Origin: Amoebophilaceae bacterium
GTDB taxonomy: Bacteria > Bacteroidota > Bacteroidia > Cytophagales > Amoebophilaceae
Direction: 5' to 3'
Assembly (NCBI GenBank): GCA_019744995.1
Contig: JAIETQ010000076.1
Span: 1 to 35,452 of the forward strand
Length of the DNA stretch: 35,452 nt
The position numbers and the translations under genes were made by a program. A model generated the notes under the pieces. That model was not told the origin of the DNA. It saw only the letters and a list, made by a program, of their open reading frames with translations, and searched no databases. Below, in pieces: positions 25,850 through 34,766 of the stretch; the stretch's first letter is position 1, and each line of letters starts with the position of its first letter.

Positions 25850-26881
25850 TTAGCTCATTAATACCGCTCTGTAAGCCTCAATATTTTTTAAAGCAATACC
25901 TGTTCCACGTACTACCGCCTGTAGCGGATCTCCTGCGACATAAACAGGCAATTTGGTTACATTATGCAACCGTTTATCAAGACCACGTAAAAGGGCGCCT
26001 CCTCCAGTCAAATGAATGCCATTTTTGTACACATCAGCCGCTAATTCAGGAGGTGTTATTTCTAAAGCTTTTAAGACCGCATTGTCAATTTTTAGGGCAG
26101 ATTCTTCTAAGGCAGTGGCTATTTCTTTATAATTAACGATGATAATTTTAGGAATACCGGTCATAACATCTTTGCCATGTACTTCATAATCTGCAGGAGG
26201 GTCCACTAAATGAGGCCACACGCTGCCTATAGCTATTTTTACTTGTTCAGCAGTTCTTTCTCCGATAAGTAGATTATGTTGCTTGCGCATGTAGTCCAAG
26301 ATGTCTTGATTAAACGCATTGCCTGCTATTTTTATAGATTGATCACATGCAATGCCTGCTAACGCAATAACCGCTATTTCTGTGGTTCCCCCACCAATGT
26401 CAACAATCATACAGCCGATAGGTTCGGAAATATTTATACCTATGCCAATAGCAGCGGCAATGGGTTCATAGATCATATAGACCTCTTTGGCTCCTGTTTG
26501 GGCTGTAGAGTCTCGTACCGCTCTTTTTTCCACATCGGTTGTTCCAGAGGGGATGCAAACAATAATTTTATTAAAAAAAGGGGTAAAAAAATGGGCTCTC
26601 TTTTTTTGGAGCATTTTAATCATGCCCTGGATCATCAATTCTGCAGCATGAAAGTCAGCAATTACCCCATCTTTAAGTGGTCTAACGGTCCGGATGTTGT
26701 CATGTGTTTTTTCATGCATTTGCATAGCCTTTTTGCCTACGGCTATCATTTTGTTGAGATTTTTATCTATCGCAATAATAGAAGGTTCATCTAAAACAAT
26801 TTTATCATCTTGTATAATTAATGTATTAGCTGTTCCCAGGTCAACAGCAATATCTTTATAAAAGTACTTTTTTAATCCCAT
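25850..26881 (-). CDS. mreB: Rod-shape-determining actin homolog MreB
   Basis: MreB is the bacterial actin that guides lateral peptidoglycan synthesis from the inner face of the membrane. The 343-residue product has phosphate-1 motif AVDLGTANTLI, the family's conserved MIAVGKKAMQM-like segment and RPLKDGVIADF, phosphate-2 VDIGGGTTEIAVI and adenosine motif HLTGGGALLRGLD, with full family length. It starts 6 bp after the stop of the lpxH-like gene, so the two form an operon. mreC, mreD and rodA do not follow. Its retention together with ftsI and an amidase shows an active cell-wall programme. Confidence 0.97.
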   Translation of the reverse strand: MGLKKYFYKDIAVDLGTANTLIIQDDKIVLDEPSIIAIDKNLNKMIAVGKKAMQMHEKTHDNIRTVRPLKDGVIADFHAAELMIQGMIKMLQKKRAHFFTPFFNKIIVCIPSGTTDVEKRAVRDSTAQTGAKEVYMIYEPIAAAIGIGINISEPIGCMIVDIGGGTTEIAVIALAGIACDQSIKIAGNAFNQDILDYMRKQHNLLIGERTAEQVKIAIGSVWPHLVDPPADYEVHGKDVMTGIPKIIIVNYKEIATALEESALKIDNAVLKALEITPPELAADVYKNGIHLTGGGALLRGLDKRLHNVTKLPVYVAGDPLQAVVRGTGIALKNIEAYRAVLMS

Positions 26882-26887
26882 ATGTGC

Positions 26888-27670
26888 TTAAAAATTGAGT
26901 AATGTAAGTTGTGTGCCATCAAAAGAAGCATAGGTATAGTTAGAAATCCAGTCCCCAAGGTTACAATATATACTTGATGAATGAAGCGCTTTTATGTATG
27001 GGGTATGTGTATGCCCAAATATATAAAAATCATGGTGTGTGAAAGGTTCTACTTTATTTTCACAGTATTGAAATATACGGTCGTTTTTTTCAAAAACCCA
27101 ATATTTTTTGTTCTGTTTGGATTTTTTATTTAGATAAGTCTCTACTATCCAATAGAGCCAGTCAGCAGGTAACATCCTAAAAAAGGAGGTTAAAAAAGTA
27201 TTTTTATAGAGTTTACTAAGTAGAGTTTCTCTAAAAGTAGGGTTGATAAAATCACCATGCCCTACTAAAAAGGTATGGTTAACTATTTTAATAGAGGCTG
27301 GGTGTTTGTATACCTGTATACCACAGGCTTGGGTAAGGTAGTCCATGGCCCAATAATCATGGTTACCTAAAAAGTAATATACAGGAATATTAGCTTGATG
27401 GAGGGCTAAAAGTTTATTTTGAAAGGATAGGGCCACTTTGGGAATAAGGTATTTATACTCGAACCAAAAATGAAAAATATCTCCTAATAAAAATAAGGCT
27501 TGCGCATGGGGCATAATGTAGTCTAGCCAAGCCATGATTTTTTCTTCTCGATAAGGGGTAGGGCAGCGAATATCTTTCATCTGAATAGGAAGGTGGAAAT
27601 CAGAAGCAAAAAAAACTTGCTTACCATTTGCTATGGTTGTTAGCTCTATAGGTTGTTCTGCATGGAACAT
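26888..27670 (-). CDS. LpxH-like metallophosphoesterase (UDP-2,3-diacylglucosamine diphosphatase family)
   Basis: The 260-residue product has the full calcineurin-type metal site: D-F-H in FASDFHLP, GDIFHFWFEY, GNHDYWAMDY, VGHGDFI and FGHTHTPY. The GDIFHFWFEY block and overall length match the Bacteroidota LpxH group, which hydrolyses UDP-2,3-diacylglucosamine to lipid X in lipid A synthesis. No other lpx gene is in the window, so whether the cell makes lipid A cannot be told. If it does not, the enzyme may act on another pyrophosphate. It heads a two-gene operon with mreB (6-bp gap), linking it to envelope growth. Confidence 0.85.
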   Translation of the reverse strand: MFHAEQPIELTTIANGKQVFFASDFHLPIQMKDIRCPTPYREEKIMAWLDYIMPHAQALFLLGDIFHFWFEYKYLIPKVALSFQNKLLALHQANIPVYYFLGNHDYWAMDYLTQACGIQVYKHPASIKIVNHTFLVGHGDFINPTFRETLLSKLYKNTFLTSFFRMLPADWLYWIVETYLNKKSKQNKKYWVFEKNDRIFQYCENKVEPFTHHDFYIFGHTHTPYIKALHSSSIYCNLGDWISNYTYASFDGTQLTLLNF

Positions 27671-27814
27671 AACCAGTTATGGTTTGAATAAATAAACAGT
27701 TGTTGCTTGGGGCTTATGACCGGGTTAACTTGTTAAGTGGCTAATTTACTATTATTTTTTTAGTAAAAAAAGGTATACATAACTTTGGTATTAGAGAGGA
27801 CTCATTTTGTTTTT

Positions 27815-28507
27815 CTATTCATTCATAAAACGAGCAACACTTATGCATACGCTTTTACCCGGGATACATGGAAGATTAGGATCACTAGGACTATATTTAG
27901 GTTGATACCATAGCGGTGCAGCTTCTAAAGGTGGTACAAGGTCAGCTGTAGCCTTTCCATACAAATTGGCATATCTTTGGTTAATTTCAGCACGTATTTG
28001 CTCATATTTTTCAGGGTTTATTAAATTTCCATAATTCCCAAAAGGACCTATGCGCGTAATGGGTGCATATAACAAATCCTCTTTATCTGTCATGATCCCT
28101 ACGAATTTGATATACCTGTCCATAGCTTCTGGTAGGGGCTTATCTAGCACGCGCGTTTCTATGTTAAGCTGATGGTCAATATATTCAACTTTATAATAAG
28201 GTGCTTTGTTACTACCTCCTGTATGTGCGTGAATGAGTCTTCCTTGCTCATCATATAAATATACCGTAGTTCCTCCAAGTTTTGTGTACTCATTTTGGGT
28301 TTTTTTGATGTTAATGATCCTGCCTAGCATAGGCATCCCTTGGTAGGGATTAACTATGGTCTGGGTTGGACCAGAGGTATCAGCCGTTTTATGTAGAGCT
28401 ACCTCATTGCCAAAAACGTTATACCTATTGGATAGCTGGCAGTTACTGCTTAAAAGATAGATACTTGTTAACAACAGGAATGTTTGTTTAGAACGATTTG
28501 TGTGCAT
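27815..28507 (-). CDS. Unknown exported protein, possible lipoprotein
   Basis: The ATG at 28507 (MHTNRSKQTFLLLTSIYLLS) gives 230 residues with a clear signal peptide; 18 upstream in-frame codons from 28561 are less likely used. Cys in LSSNCQ could be a lipidated residue, although Asn before Cys is unusual. The mature part has beta-strand features: GRIINIKKTQNEYTKLGGTT, VYLYDEQGRLIHAHTGGS and KVEYIDHQLNIETRVL, then acidic and aromatic stretches. The C-terminus holds two Cys (LPCIPGKSVCISVARFM) that could form a disulfide. I do not recognise a family. It stands alone between lpxH-like and a small unknown gene. Confidence 0.6.
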   Translation of the reverse strand: MHTNRSKQTFLLLTSIYLLSSNCQLSNRYNVFGNEVALHKTADTSGPTQTIVNPYQGMPMLGRIINIKKTQNEYTKLGGTTVYLYDEQGRLIHAHTGGSNKAPYYKVEYIDHQLNIETRVLDKPLPEAMDRYIKFVGIMTDKEDLLYAPITRIGPFGNYGNLINPEKYEQIRAEINQRYANLYGKATADLVPPLEAAPLWYQPKYSPSDPNLPCIPGKSVCISVARFMNE

Positions 28508-28694
28508 ATGATAAACTTTAGTTAAACTGCCTTTATTTGGTATTAAAAGATTGCAAATCAATGTGATGTATGGTTATCTTGAATGTAGACAATGCAATTT
28601 TAATATTAATTGGTTAAAAAAGCAAATATTACTATGCTTTTTGTGCAATAATATCAATGATTAAGGGAAGAGGGGTGGAGCTTAGGTTGTTGCA

Positions 28695-28732
28695 AAATAA
28701 CCTCAAAGCATGCATACACTCTGGGGTTATTT
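28695..28732 (-). terminator. Hairpin downstream of the small minus-strand unknown gene
   Basis: aaataacc (28695-28702) and ggttattt (28725-28732) form an 8-bp stem with a 22-nt loop and, on the minus strand, are followed by ttgc. It lies about 50 bp past the stop at 28781. The rest of 28508-28780 shows no gene. Confidence 0.4.
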
Positions 28733-28780
28733 GTAATGGCTTTTTTAGCCTAGTAGGTATAAAGGGTGTTGCTTAATGAT

Positions 28781-29167
28781 TTATTGAATGGTACAGCAGC
28801 CATGAGACTTGCCTACTTTTCTTCTGCTAGAACAGCCTCCTCCGTTAGGATAGTCTCTTCTGCTAGGATAGTCTCTTCTGCTATAATAATTCTGCTCCGT
28901 TCTCCTGTAATAATTCCGCTCCGCTAGACGTAGAGCGTTCGATTCGTTAACAGCGTGGGTCCCCGGCATGTAAGTTCCGTTTATTTTGGCAATATCCTTT
29001 TGGAGGTCATATGCCATTCCAATTTGCTGCCTTCTAGCTTCCAGTGAATCATCGGAGTCATAGCGCCTCCCCATCATCTCTGATTTTGCACTTCCATTCT
29101 GATGTGCACAGTTGGTTAAGCCAGTATCTATTATCGTATAAAATATAGAACGAGCAAGTTTTAACAT
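28781..29167 (-). CDS. Unknown small protein with Arg/Tyr repeats and a Cys-rich end
   Basis: The 128-residue product starts MLKLARSIFYTIIDTGLTNC, which could be a weak membrane segment or poor signal sequence. The middle has a charged helical part (DSLEARRQQIGMAYDLQKDI). The last third has short repeats, RNYYRRTEQNYYSRRDYPSR and then RDYP again, ending in GGGCSSRR and HGCCTIQ. The repeats show in the DNA as ctgctaggatagtctcttct-like units at about 28848-28880. Low-complexity Arg/Tyr sequence often binds RNA or other proteins, but nothing proves that here. No homolog recognised. It is divergent from glyS. Confidence 0.5.
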   Translation of the reverse strand: MLKLARSIFYTIIDTGLTNCAHQNGSAKSEMMGRRYDSDDSLEARRQQIGMAYDLQKDIAKINGTYMPGTHAVNESNALRLAERNYYRRTEQNYYSRRDYPSRRDYPNGGGCSSRRKVGKSHGCCTIQ

Positions 29168-29210
29168 ATGTATGTTTAAGTTTAAAATTTAAAGTAAAAG
29201 GTAAAAATTT

Positions 29211-29246
29211 AGGCTGCCCCCTTTCCTCTATGGAAGTGAGCAGCCT
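29211..29246. promoter_or_regulatory. Stable hairpin between divergent genes upstream of glyS
   Basis: aggctgc (29211-29217) pairs with gcagcct (29240-29246), with inner pairing of ctttcc and ggaag around tcta. It sits 187 bp before glyS and 44 bp upstream of the divergent small gene, so it may lie in the small gene's leader or between promoters. It is not a recognisable T-box. The role is open. Confidence 0.4.
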
Positions 29247-29432
29247 TTGACAACGTTTAGTCCATTGCTAGCCTAGTTTATAAAATATAAGTAAAAATAA
29301 TGTGTTTTTTATAAAAATATTATCCTGGACAAAATTCCATACTGCTACGTTCATCTGGTTGAAAACCATTATATTGGGTTACTTATTGAGTAGTGGGATA
29401 AATTATTTTTTTAACAGCACCCTTATAAACCA

Positions 29433-30935
29433 ATGTCTAGTACAACCTTACATACCTCTTCTAATACGTTTACCTTTAAAGAAGTGGTAGCACACGCACA
29501 AGCCTATGGTTTTATCTATCCCTCTAGTGAAATTTATGATGGATTGCAGGCTATTTATGATTATGGTCCTTATGGTGTGGAATTAAAGCGAAATCTACAA
29601 ACATTTTGGTGGAAGAGTATGACGCAATTGCACCAAAATATAGTGGGTATTGATGCGGCTATTATGATGCACCCTACCACATGGAAGGCTTCTGGCCATA
29701 TCGATGGCTTTACAGACCCTATGGTCGATAACAAAGATTCTCAAAAACGCTATCGGGTAGATGTGTTGATAGAAAACCATGCTGCGCAACTGATCGATCA
29801 AGGTAAGGAGTTAGCAGCCGCCAAGCTCATCGAAGAGATGGAAAACAGTTTACAAGCGGCTGATTTACCTGGATTAGATCTTTTGATTCAGCGTTATGGT
29901 ATCGTTTGTCCTATGGCTAAGACAACCAATTGGACACCAGTGCGTCAATTTAATTTAATGTTTTCTACCCAAGTCGGTTACCAAGGGGAGGCTACCACCA
30001 TTTATTTACGTCCTGAGACCGCTCAAGGTATTTTTGTTAATTTTTTAAATGTGCAAAAAACAGGTAGAATGAAAATTCCTTTTGGTATTGCACAAATTGG
30101 TAAAGCCTTTCGGAATGAAATCATAGCCCGTCAATTTACCTTTCGCATGCGTGAGTTTGAGCAAATGGAGATGCAGTTTTTTGTTCAGCCTGGGACAGAA
30201 AACCACTGGTTTGATTATTGGAAAACCATGCGCAAAAATTGGTATCAAACGTTAGGTATTGGCCAAGCCCAGATCAGGATGCATCCCCATAAACAATTGG
30301 CCCATTATGCTTCAGCAGCGGTTGATCTTGAATATGCATTTCCATTTGGATCTAAGGAAATCGAGGGGATTCATTCTAGGACAGATTTTGATCTAGCCAA
30401 CCATGCCCATTATGCCAAAAAGAAAATCACCTACTTTGATGAAACCACTAAAACCAGCTATACCCCTTATGTTATAGAGACCTCTGCGGGGCTTGATCGT
30501 TTGGTCTTGATGTTGCTTTGTCATGGCTTAACTAAGGAAAAGGTAGGAGAGTCATCCGAAGAAGGTGGAAATGTACGGTGTTATTTAAAATTACCTCCTG
30601 CCTTAGCACCGATTAAAGCGGCTATTTTTCCATTGGTTAAAAAAGATGGATTAGAAGAGAAAGCGATGGCGCTATTTGATGGCTTAAAATATGATTTCCC
30701 GCTTGTTTATGAAGGGAACCAATCTATTGGCAAACGGTATGCCAGACAGGATCTTATCGGTACACCTTACTGCATTACCATTGACTATGAAACCTTGCAA
30801 AATGATACCGTTACCCTACGTGAACGAGATTCTATGGAACAATATCGCCTGCCTATAGCTGAAATCGCTCACTTTTTAAAGGGTAAAACGGCTATGCAAT
30901 CGTTGCTTTTACAGCTCGAGTCCGCTGCAAAATAA
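29433..30935 (+). CDS. glyS: Glycyl-tRNA synthetase (class II, dimeric type)
   Basis: The enzyme charges tRNA-Gly with glycine. The 500-residue product is the single-chain alpha2 GlyRS found in Bacteroidota, not the two-subunit glyQ/glyS type. It shows FIYPSSEIYDGLQAIYDYGP and GVELKRNL near the N-terminus, then RPETAQGIFVNF and IPFGIAQIGKAFRNEI (motif 2), FRMREFEQMEMQFF and TSAGLDRLVLMLL (motif 3). The C-terminal anticodon-binding domain begins around residue 385 (APIKAAIFPLVKKDG) and contains YDFPLVYEGNQSIGKRYARQD. The ATG at 29433 fits family length. Intact and monocistronic. Confidence 0.96.
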   Translation: MSSTTLHTSSNTFTFKEVVAHAQAYGFIYPSSEIYDGLQAIYDYGPYGVELKRNLQTFWWKSMTQLHQNIVGIDAAIMMHPTTWKASGHIDGFTDPMVDNKDSQKRYRVDVLIENHAAQLIDQGKELAAAKLIEEMENSLQAADLPGLDLLIQRYGIVCPMAKTTNWTPVRQFNLMFSTQVGYQGEATTIYLRPETAQGIFVNFLNVQKTGRMKIPFGIAQIGKAFRNEIIARQFTFRMREFEQMEMQFFVQPGTENHWFDYWKTMRKNWYQTLGIGQAQIRMHPHKQLAHYASAAVDLEYAFPFGSKEIEGIHSRTDFDLANHAHYAKKKITYFDETTKTSYTPYVIETSAGLDRLVLMLLCHGLTKEKVGESSEEGGNVRCYLKLPPALAPIKAAIFPLVKKDGLEEKAMALFDGLKYDFPLVYEGNQSIGKRYARQDLIGTPYCITIDYETLQNDTVTLRERDSMEQYRLPIAEIAHFLKGKTAMQSLLLQLESAAK

Positions 30936-30979
30936 TGCCAATGCATGCAAATTTTAATGGTTAAATCAGAAAATTTTAG

Positions 30980-30987
30980 TAAATTTG
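30980..30987 (+). promoter_or_regulatory. Candidate Bacteroidota -7 element before the repeat lipoprotein gene
   Basis: taaatttg fits the Bacteroidota -7 consensus TAnnTTTG and lies 49 bp before the ATG at 31036, a reasonable distance. No convincing TTG -33 element is present at the right spacing, so the call is tentative. Confidence 0.3.
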
Positions 30988-31035
30988 AAAGTTCTTTTCT
31001 TTAGGACATGGTAAATCAATTTCTGTAAATAATTT

Positions 31036-32421
31036 ATGAACAAAACAACCATTTTATTTATCTCGTATATTTTTGTGAATGCATTTCAATGTGGGAAGAA
31101 ATCTCATCTACAACCTACGAAGAAAGCCTCTTCAAATCAATTAAACCCGGTTGCTGTTGCTTGTAACCAAGCAGCAAGTGATGTGGATTTAGTAGAGGAA
31201 CTTGTAGAAACTTCGGAGGAGCCTCATCTAAGATCAGTGGCTGCTGCCGTTTTTTCCAGTTCACTGAAGCCAGAAGCTAGCAATCAATTCGAAGCTGTCT
31301 ATTCAAACCATCAACTACCAAGCCAACCAGCAGGATCCAATCCTAATGGCTCAGGTGGTGGTCAACAGAATAATGGGGGAAGTGGTGATGATGGCGCTGG
31401 TAGCGGTTCAGGTGATGGTGGTTTAAATGATAATAAATTAGAGCTAATACGTAAAGAAAAAGCGCTATCCAATCTATGCTATGATCTTGATCGGTATAGC
31501 CTCCATATACAATATTATAAAAATAAACATGCTAGCTCATCATCCTTATTTAGTTTAGACCTAACAAGGTTAAGTCGAGAAGATCTTCTGAAATTATTCG
31601 CTTGCTTATACGAGCATAAGTGTTGTAAGGTAAACGAAGGTTATGCAAAAGAATTGTTCTATTCTTTTGGAATAAGTGATAATGATTTACTTACGTTAAG
31701 TGCTACACCCAATTCGAATGGAATCTTAAAAATTATCTCATGCTTACAGGCTGCTGATTCTGTTAACATCTATCTAACAGATAGAGGTACTATGCCAACA
31801 ATGTTTGATTTTCATAATGAAAATCAAAATATGTTATTGCCAGAAAATCATTCATCAAGGGCTATAGACAGTGGTGCTTCTGCTGAGGTTGAGTCTTCTT
31901 CTGCCCCTGCGATTGCTGCTTCTATTACTCCTATTATGGATGCTGTTAAGAGGGAAGGATTCAAAGCAAGGGTATACGATCCTTTGTATATTTCAGAAGA
32001 TGAAGTTGAGTCTTCTTCTGCTCCTGCGATTGCTGCTTCTATTACTCCTATTATGGATGCTGTTAAGAGGGAAGGATTCAAAGCAAGGGTATACGATCTG
32101 GAATAGGATCCTTTGTATATTTCAGAAGATGAATCAGCATTACCAGCACCAGTATACGAGCCTACTCTGCCAATAGTTAGTGACTCTGCTCCTGCAAGAC
32201 CAGCTACTCGCTCTGCTCATGGTATAGGTCCGGCTAAGAAGAACTTCTTGCAAAGAACCTTTCCATTCTGTGGAAAATTATTTAAAAGAAAGAAGCCAGC
32301 TTATTCATCTGAGGAGTTAGAATTAAAACCAATACCAAAGGATGCGTTAAAAACAAGAGCAGCCAAGAATACATTATACTACGATACGGCTGTCTGGGAG
32401 GAGGGTAAGAATTCTGCATAG
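31036..32421 (+). pseudogene. Unknown exported repeat protein split by an in-frame TAG
   Basis: The 5' part (356 residues) has a hydrophobic leader ILFISYIFVNAFQC, possibly lipoprotein. A Gly/Ser/Asp/Asn-rich linker sits at about 95-130, and a helical Cys-containing domain (LSNLCYDLDRYSLHIQYY, LLKLFACLYEHKCCK) follows. Next comes a duplicated 39-residue unit (VESSSAPAIAASITPIMDAV, then KREGFKARVYD). TAG at 32104-32106 ends the frame. The same frame then continues with DPLYISEDESALPAPVYE to TAA-equivalent TAG at 32419-32421, including a basic region FKRKKPAYSSEELELKP. The stop lies inside a 12-bp insertion, so the ancestor was about 458 residues. The first part may still be made. Family unknown. 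Confidence 0.65.
31888..32133 (+). repeat. 117-bp tandem duplication, second copy with a 12-bp insertion
   Basis: Copy 1 spans 31888-32004 and copy 2 spans 32005-32133, almost identical base for base. Copy 2 alone has 12 extra bases (ctggaataggat after gtatacgat), which bring the in-frame TAG. Without them the two units are the same length and the frame stays open. The near identity implies a recent duplication. Confidence 0.92.
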
Positions 32422-32438
32422 AAAGCCTCTGTTTCTTG

Positions 32439-34532
32439 CTAAAAATTTTGCTGATATTTATTCGGATGTGCAATAATATCCCTTGCCTTTGCTACTATTT
32501 CTTTAGCATACCCATGTGCTTCTAATAGCTCAATAGCAATGGTTTGATGAGACTCCCCAGGTACAATTTTGTAGGTATAGTCTATTTTCTTGCCATGATA
32601 GTTTATACCTACTTTATAGTTTTTAAATCCTTTGTGAGGCGCTTTTTTTTCTAATAACATCACTATAGGGTAATGAGTAGCTACCATATGTAAAGCATGG
32701 CTATACTGGGCAATATATTCCAATACACTATACTCAGCCGCAGCTCCTTCGATAGGGTTAGTACCACTAAACGGCTCATCAAAAATGGTAAAACTAAACT
32801 CCTCTTTTTTAAGCGCTTTTAATAGCGTTAGATGTTTTTGGAAGCGGTCTACTTCTGCCATAAATAAGGATTTTCCTGCTGCAATATCATCCGTAACATC
32901 AATATAGGTATTGATGTTATCAAAAGGAGTTAGGGTTATGGATTTGGCTGGGGCCATACCAAACACTTGACTCAACAATAAGCTATTGGTAACACCTGTA
33001 AGAAAAGTAGATTTACCACCTGCATTAGGGCCGGTAAGGATCATATTGCGCAGCCCCCCTTTAGCCCCATCCATCTCTAGGTTATTGCCTACGGCAACGG
33101 TAGGGTCTAGCAAAGGGTTCCACATCTCTTTTATGTTTATATAAGGAACTTTTTTTAGCTCCCGCGGTAGTAGGGTTACAAAATTATAGGCGTGAGCTGC
33201 TTTTTTGGCTTTTACCTCTTCCATAAGTGTAGCCATCCCTAGAAAAGCATCTAGCTTACCCAGTTCATACATGGCATTATGGAAAATCTCTTTATGGGCT
33301 ATAAATAGCTTATGACTAGCCAGCAACTTACCTGCATTGTTAAAAAAATAAGACCATGAGGTAAGCGGCATGTTTTTTAGATTATGTAATAATTCCCCAA
33401 ATTGTCCAGGTTGGCGCGTTAAATCTAATAGTTCACGAATGGCTGTTAAGTTTTTTCCATAAACCTCCTCTAGTTTAGGATGATTTACAACCAGGGTATT
33501 GATTTTTTCAATGGTATGTACAAAGGCTTGCACGCTTGCCATACGCCCTGCCAAGTTACGTAGAACAGTTGCATAGGCTTGATAGGTAGAACAGCCTCTG
33601 TAATACAACCATAAAGCATGTGCTGTTACCACAACATTCGGAATGTATAAGAAATTTAGGCGCGAGCGTACGCTTTTCTCCATTCTAATGAATTTAGCCG
33701 TGCTATAAAAGTTATAGCCAGGCATAAAATTATCTAATAGCCGCCATTTTGTTCTTGGATCGGGGCTAAGTGAAAAAACTCCAAACAATACAGTGCCCCA
33801 AAAGGGATGCCAAACAAATTTCATGCCAATATCACCCAGATCCCTTTTAACTCTTTTTCTCCATTCCAAAGAATTAGCCGAATGATTCACCTTTATCTTT
33901 TGGGTATAAAAAAGATTATGCATATAGGTATGATACTCGTTGGTATACAAAGGATCAGTATCAGTCCAAAAAGAGAGCAAACTTTCTTCTTGCCTACTAA
34001 ATGTAGTCAACCATGCTTTTAGCGGGTCATAGACCTCTTTTTGGTTGCACAATAATTGAATGATCTGTTGTCTGGTTTCAATTTCTTTTATATTATTGGT
34101 AGGCGTAGCCAATAATATAGCTAATGCACCTTCTCCCAATGTGGTGATGGTTCTATTGATTCTGGATAATAAATGAAAGCCAGGTGTAGCTGTAGTTCCA
34201 CAGAAAAGATGTAGGTCTTTCCAACCATTTGTATTAAGGATATGGGGGCTTTTAGCCATGTAATCATCACATAGCCTACTTTTAGCAAAAACTTCATTAA
34301 GCACCACGGTGCGTTTTCCACTAGCCGATAAATTAACTGTTATAACATCTGTAGATTTACCCCGAGCCACTTCACTCGGGAATGATTTAAGGTAGGTATC
34401 TGCGATTTCGTTGGCTAATGTTAGATTGGTTACCGCTGCAGCGGCAGGGGTATAGGTGAGGGAACTAAACAGCAAGGTCCAATAGAATCTAGTCAATTTA
34501 CTTGCGTCAGTATTGTGATAAATTTTATTCAT
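32439..34532 (-). CDS. MutS-like ATPase with N-terminal signal/membrane sequence
   Basis: The C-terminal third is a MutS domain V ATPase: Walker A LTGPNAGGKSTFL at about 501-508, DDIAAGKSLFMAEVDRF, Walker B FTIFDEPFSGTNPIEGA at about 580-590 and HMVATHYPIVM. The core resembles MutS-related proteins of Bacteroidota rather than true MutS: there is no mismatch-reading N-terminal domain or Phe-x-Glu motif. The first 35 residues contain FYWTLLFSSLTYTPAAAA, which looks like a Sec signal or membrane anchor. Further hydrophobic stretches occur near 230-300 (FVWHPFWGTVLFGVF). If anchored, the ATPase would still need to face the cytosol. Intact at 697 residues. The role (DNA, ribosome or other) is unknown. 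Confidence 0.8.
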   Translation of the reverse strand: MNKIYHNTDASKLTRFYWTLLFSSLTYTPAAAAVTNLTLANEIADTYLKSFPSEVARGKSTDVITVNLSASGKRTVVLNEVFAKSRLCDDYMAKSPHILNTNGWKDLHLFCGTTATPGFHLLSRINRTITTLGEGALAILLATPTNNIKEIETRQQIIQLLCNQKEVYDPLKAWLTTFSRQEESLLSFWTDTDPLYTNEYHTYMHNLFYTQKIKVNHSANSLEWRKRVKRDLGDIGMKFVWHPFWGTVLFGVFSLSPDPRTKWRLLDNFMPGYNFYSTAKFIRMEKSVRSRLNFLYIPNVVVTAHALWLYYRGCSTYQAYATVLRNLAGRMASVQAFVHTIEKINTLVVNHPKLEEVYGKNLTAIRELLDLTRQPGQFGELLHNLKNMPLTSWSYFFNNAGKLLASHKLFIAHKEIFHNAMYELGKLDAFLGMATLMEEVKAKKAAHAYNFVTLLPRELKKVPYINIKEMWNPLLDPTVAVGNNLEMDGAKGGLRNMILTGPNAGGKSTFLTGVTNSLLLSQVFGMAPAKSITLTPFDNINTYIDVTDDIAAGKSLFMAEVDRFQKHLTLLKALKKEEFSFTIFDEPFSGTNPIEGAAAEYSVLEYIAQYSHALHMVATHYPIVMLLEKKAPHKGFKNYKVGINYHGKKIDYTYKIVPGESHQTIAIELLEAHGYAKEIVAKARDIIAHPNKYQQNF

Positions 34533-34614
34533 TTTTGTACATTAAGGATAGATCCTTTTAAGTTTAATGGGTCTTAAAGAGTTGAGTAAACACTTGCAGT
34601 TAACCCCTATAAAG

Positions 34615-34648
34615 ATAAAGGAACTTTTTTTATAAAGGAACTTTTTTT
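34615..34648. repeat. Perfect 17-bp tandem duplication
   Basis: ataaaggaacttttttt occurs twice head to tail (34615-34631 and 34632-34648), between the MutS-like gene and the ankyrin gene. It may be a slippage product. No promoter motif is clear in this 234-bp gap. Confidence 0.85.
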
Positions 34649-34766
34649 ATCCAATCTAATTATGAACATAGTTAAATAGATTACAATTTAAGTATCTGTT
34701 AAAAATAACCTTTAAAATATATATGACCAAAAAAATAAACAACAACAGAAACAACAACATAAGCCT

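Noticed and set aside
29302-29490. Small open frame just before glyS
   Set aside because: It overlaps the glyS start in another frame and has no supporting feature.
32104-32106. Recoding of TAG (pyrrolysine or readthrough)
   Set aside because: The stop lies in a 12-bp insertion absent from the sister repeat, so mutation is the simpler cause, and no recoding gene is present.
31871-32176. Second leucine-rich frame over the 117-bp repeats
   Set aside because: Its low-complexity Leu runs come from reading ctg/ctt repeats out of frame.
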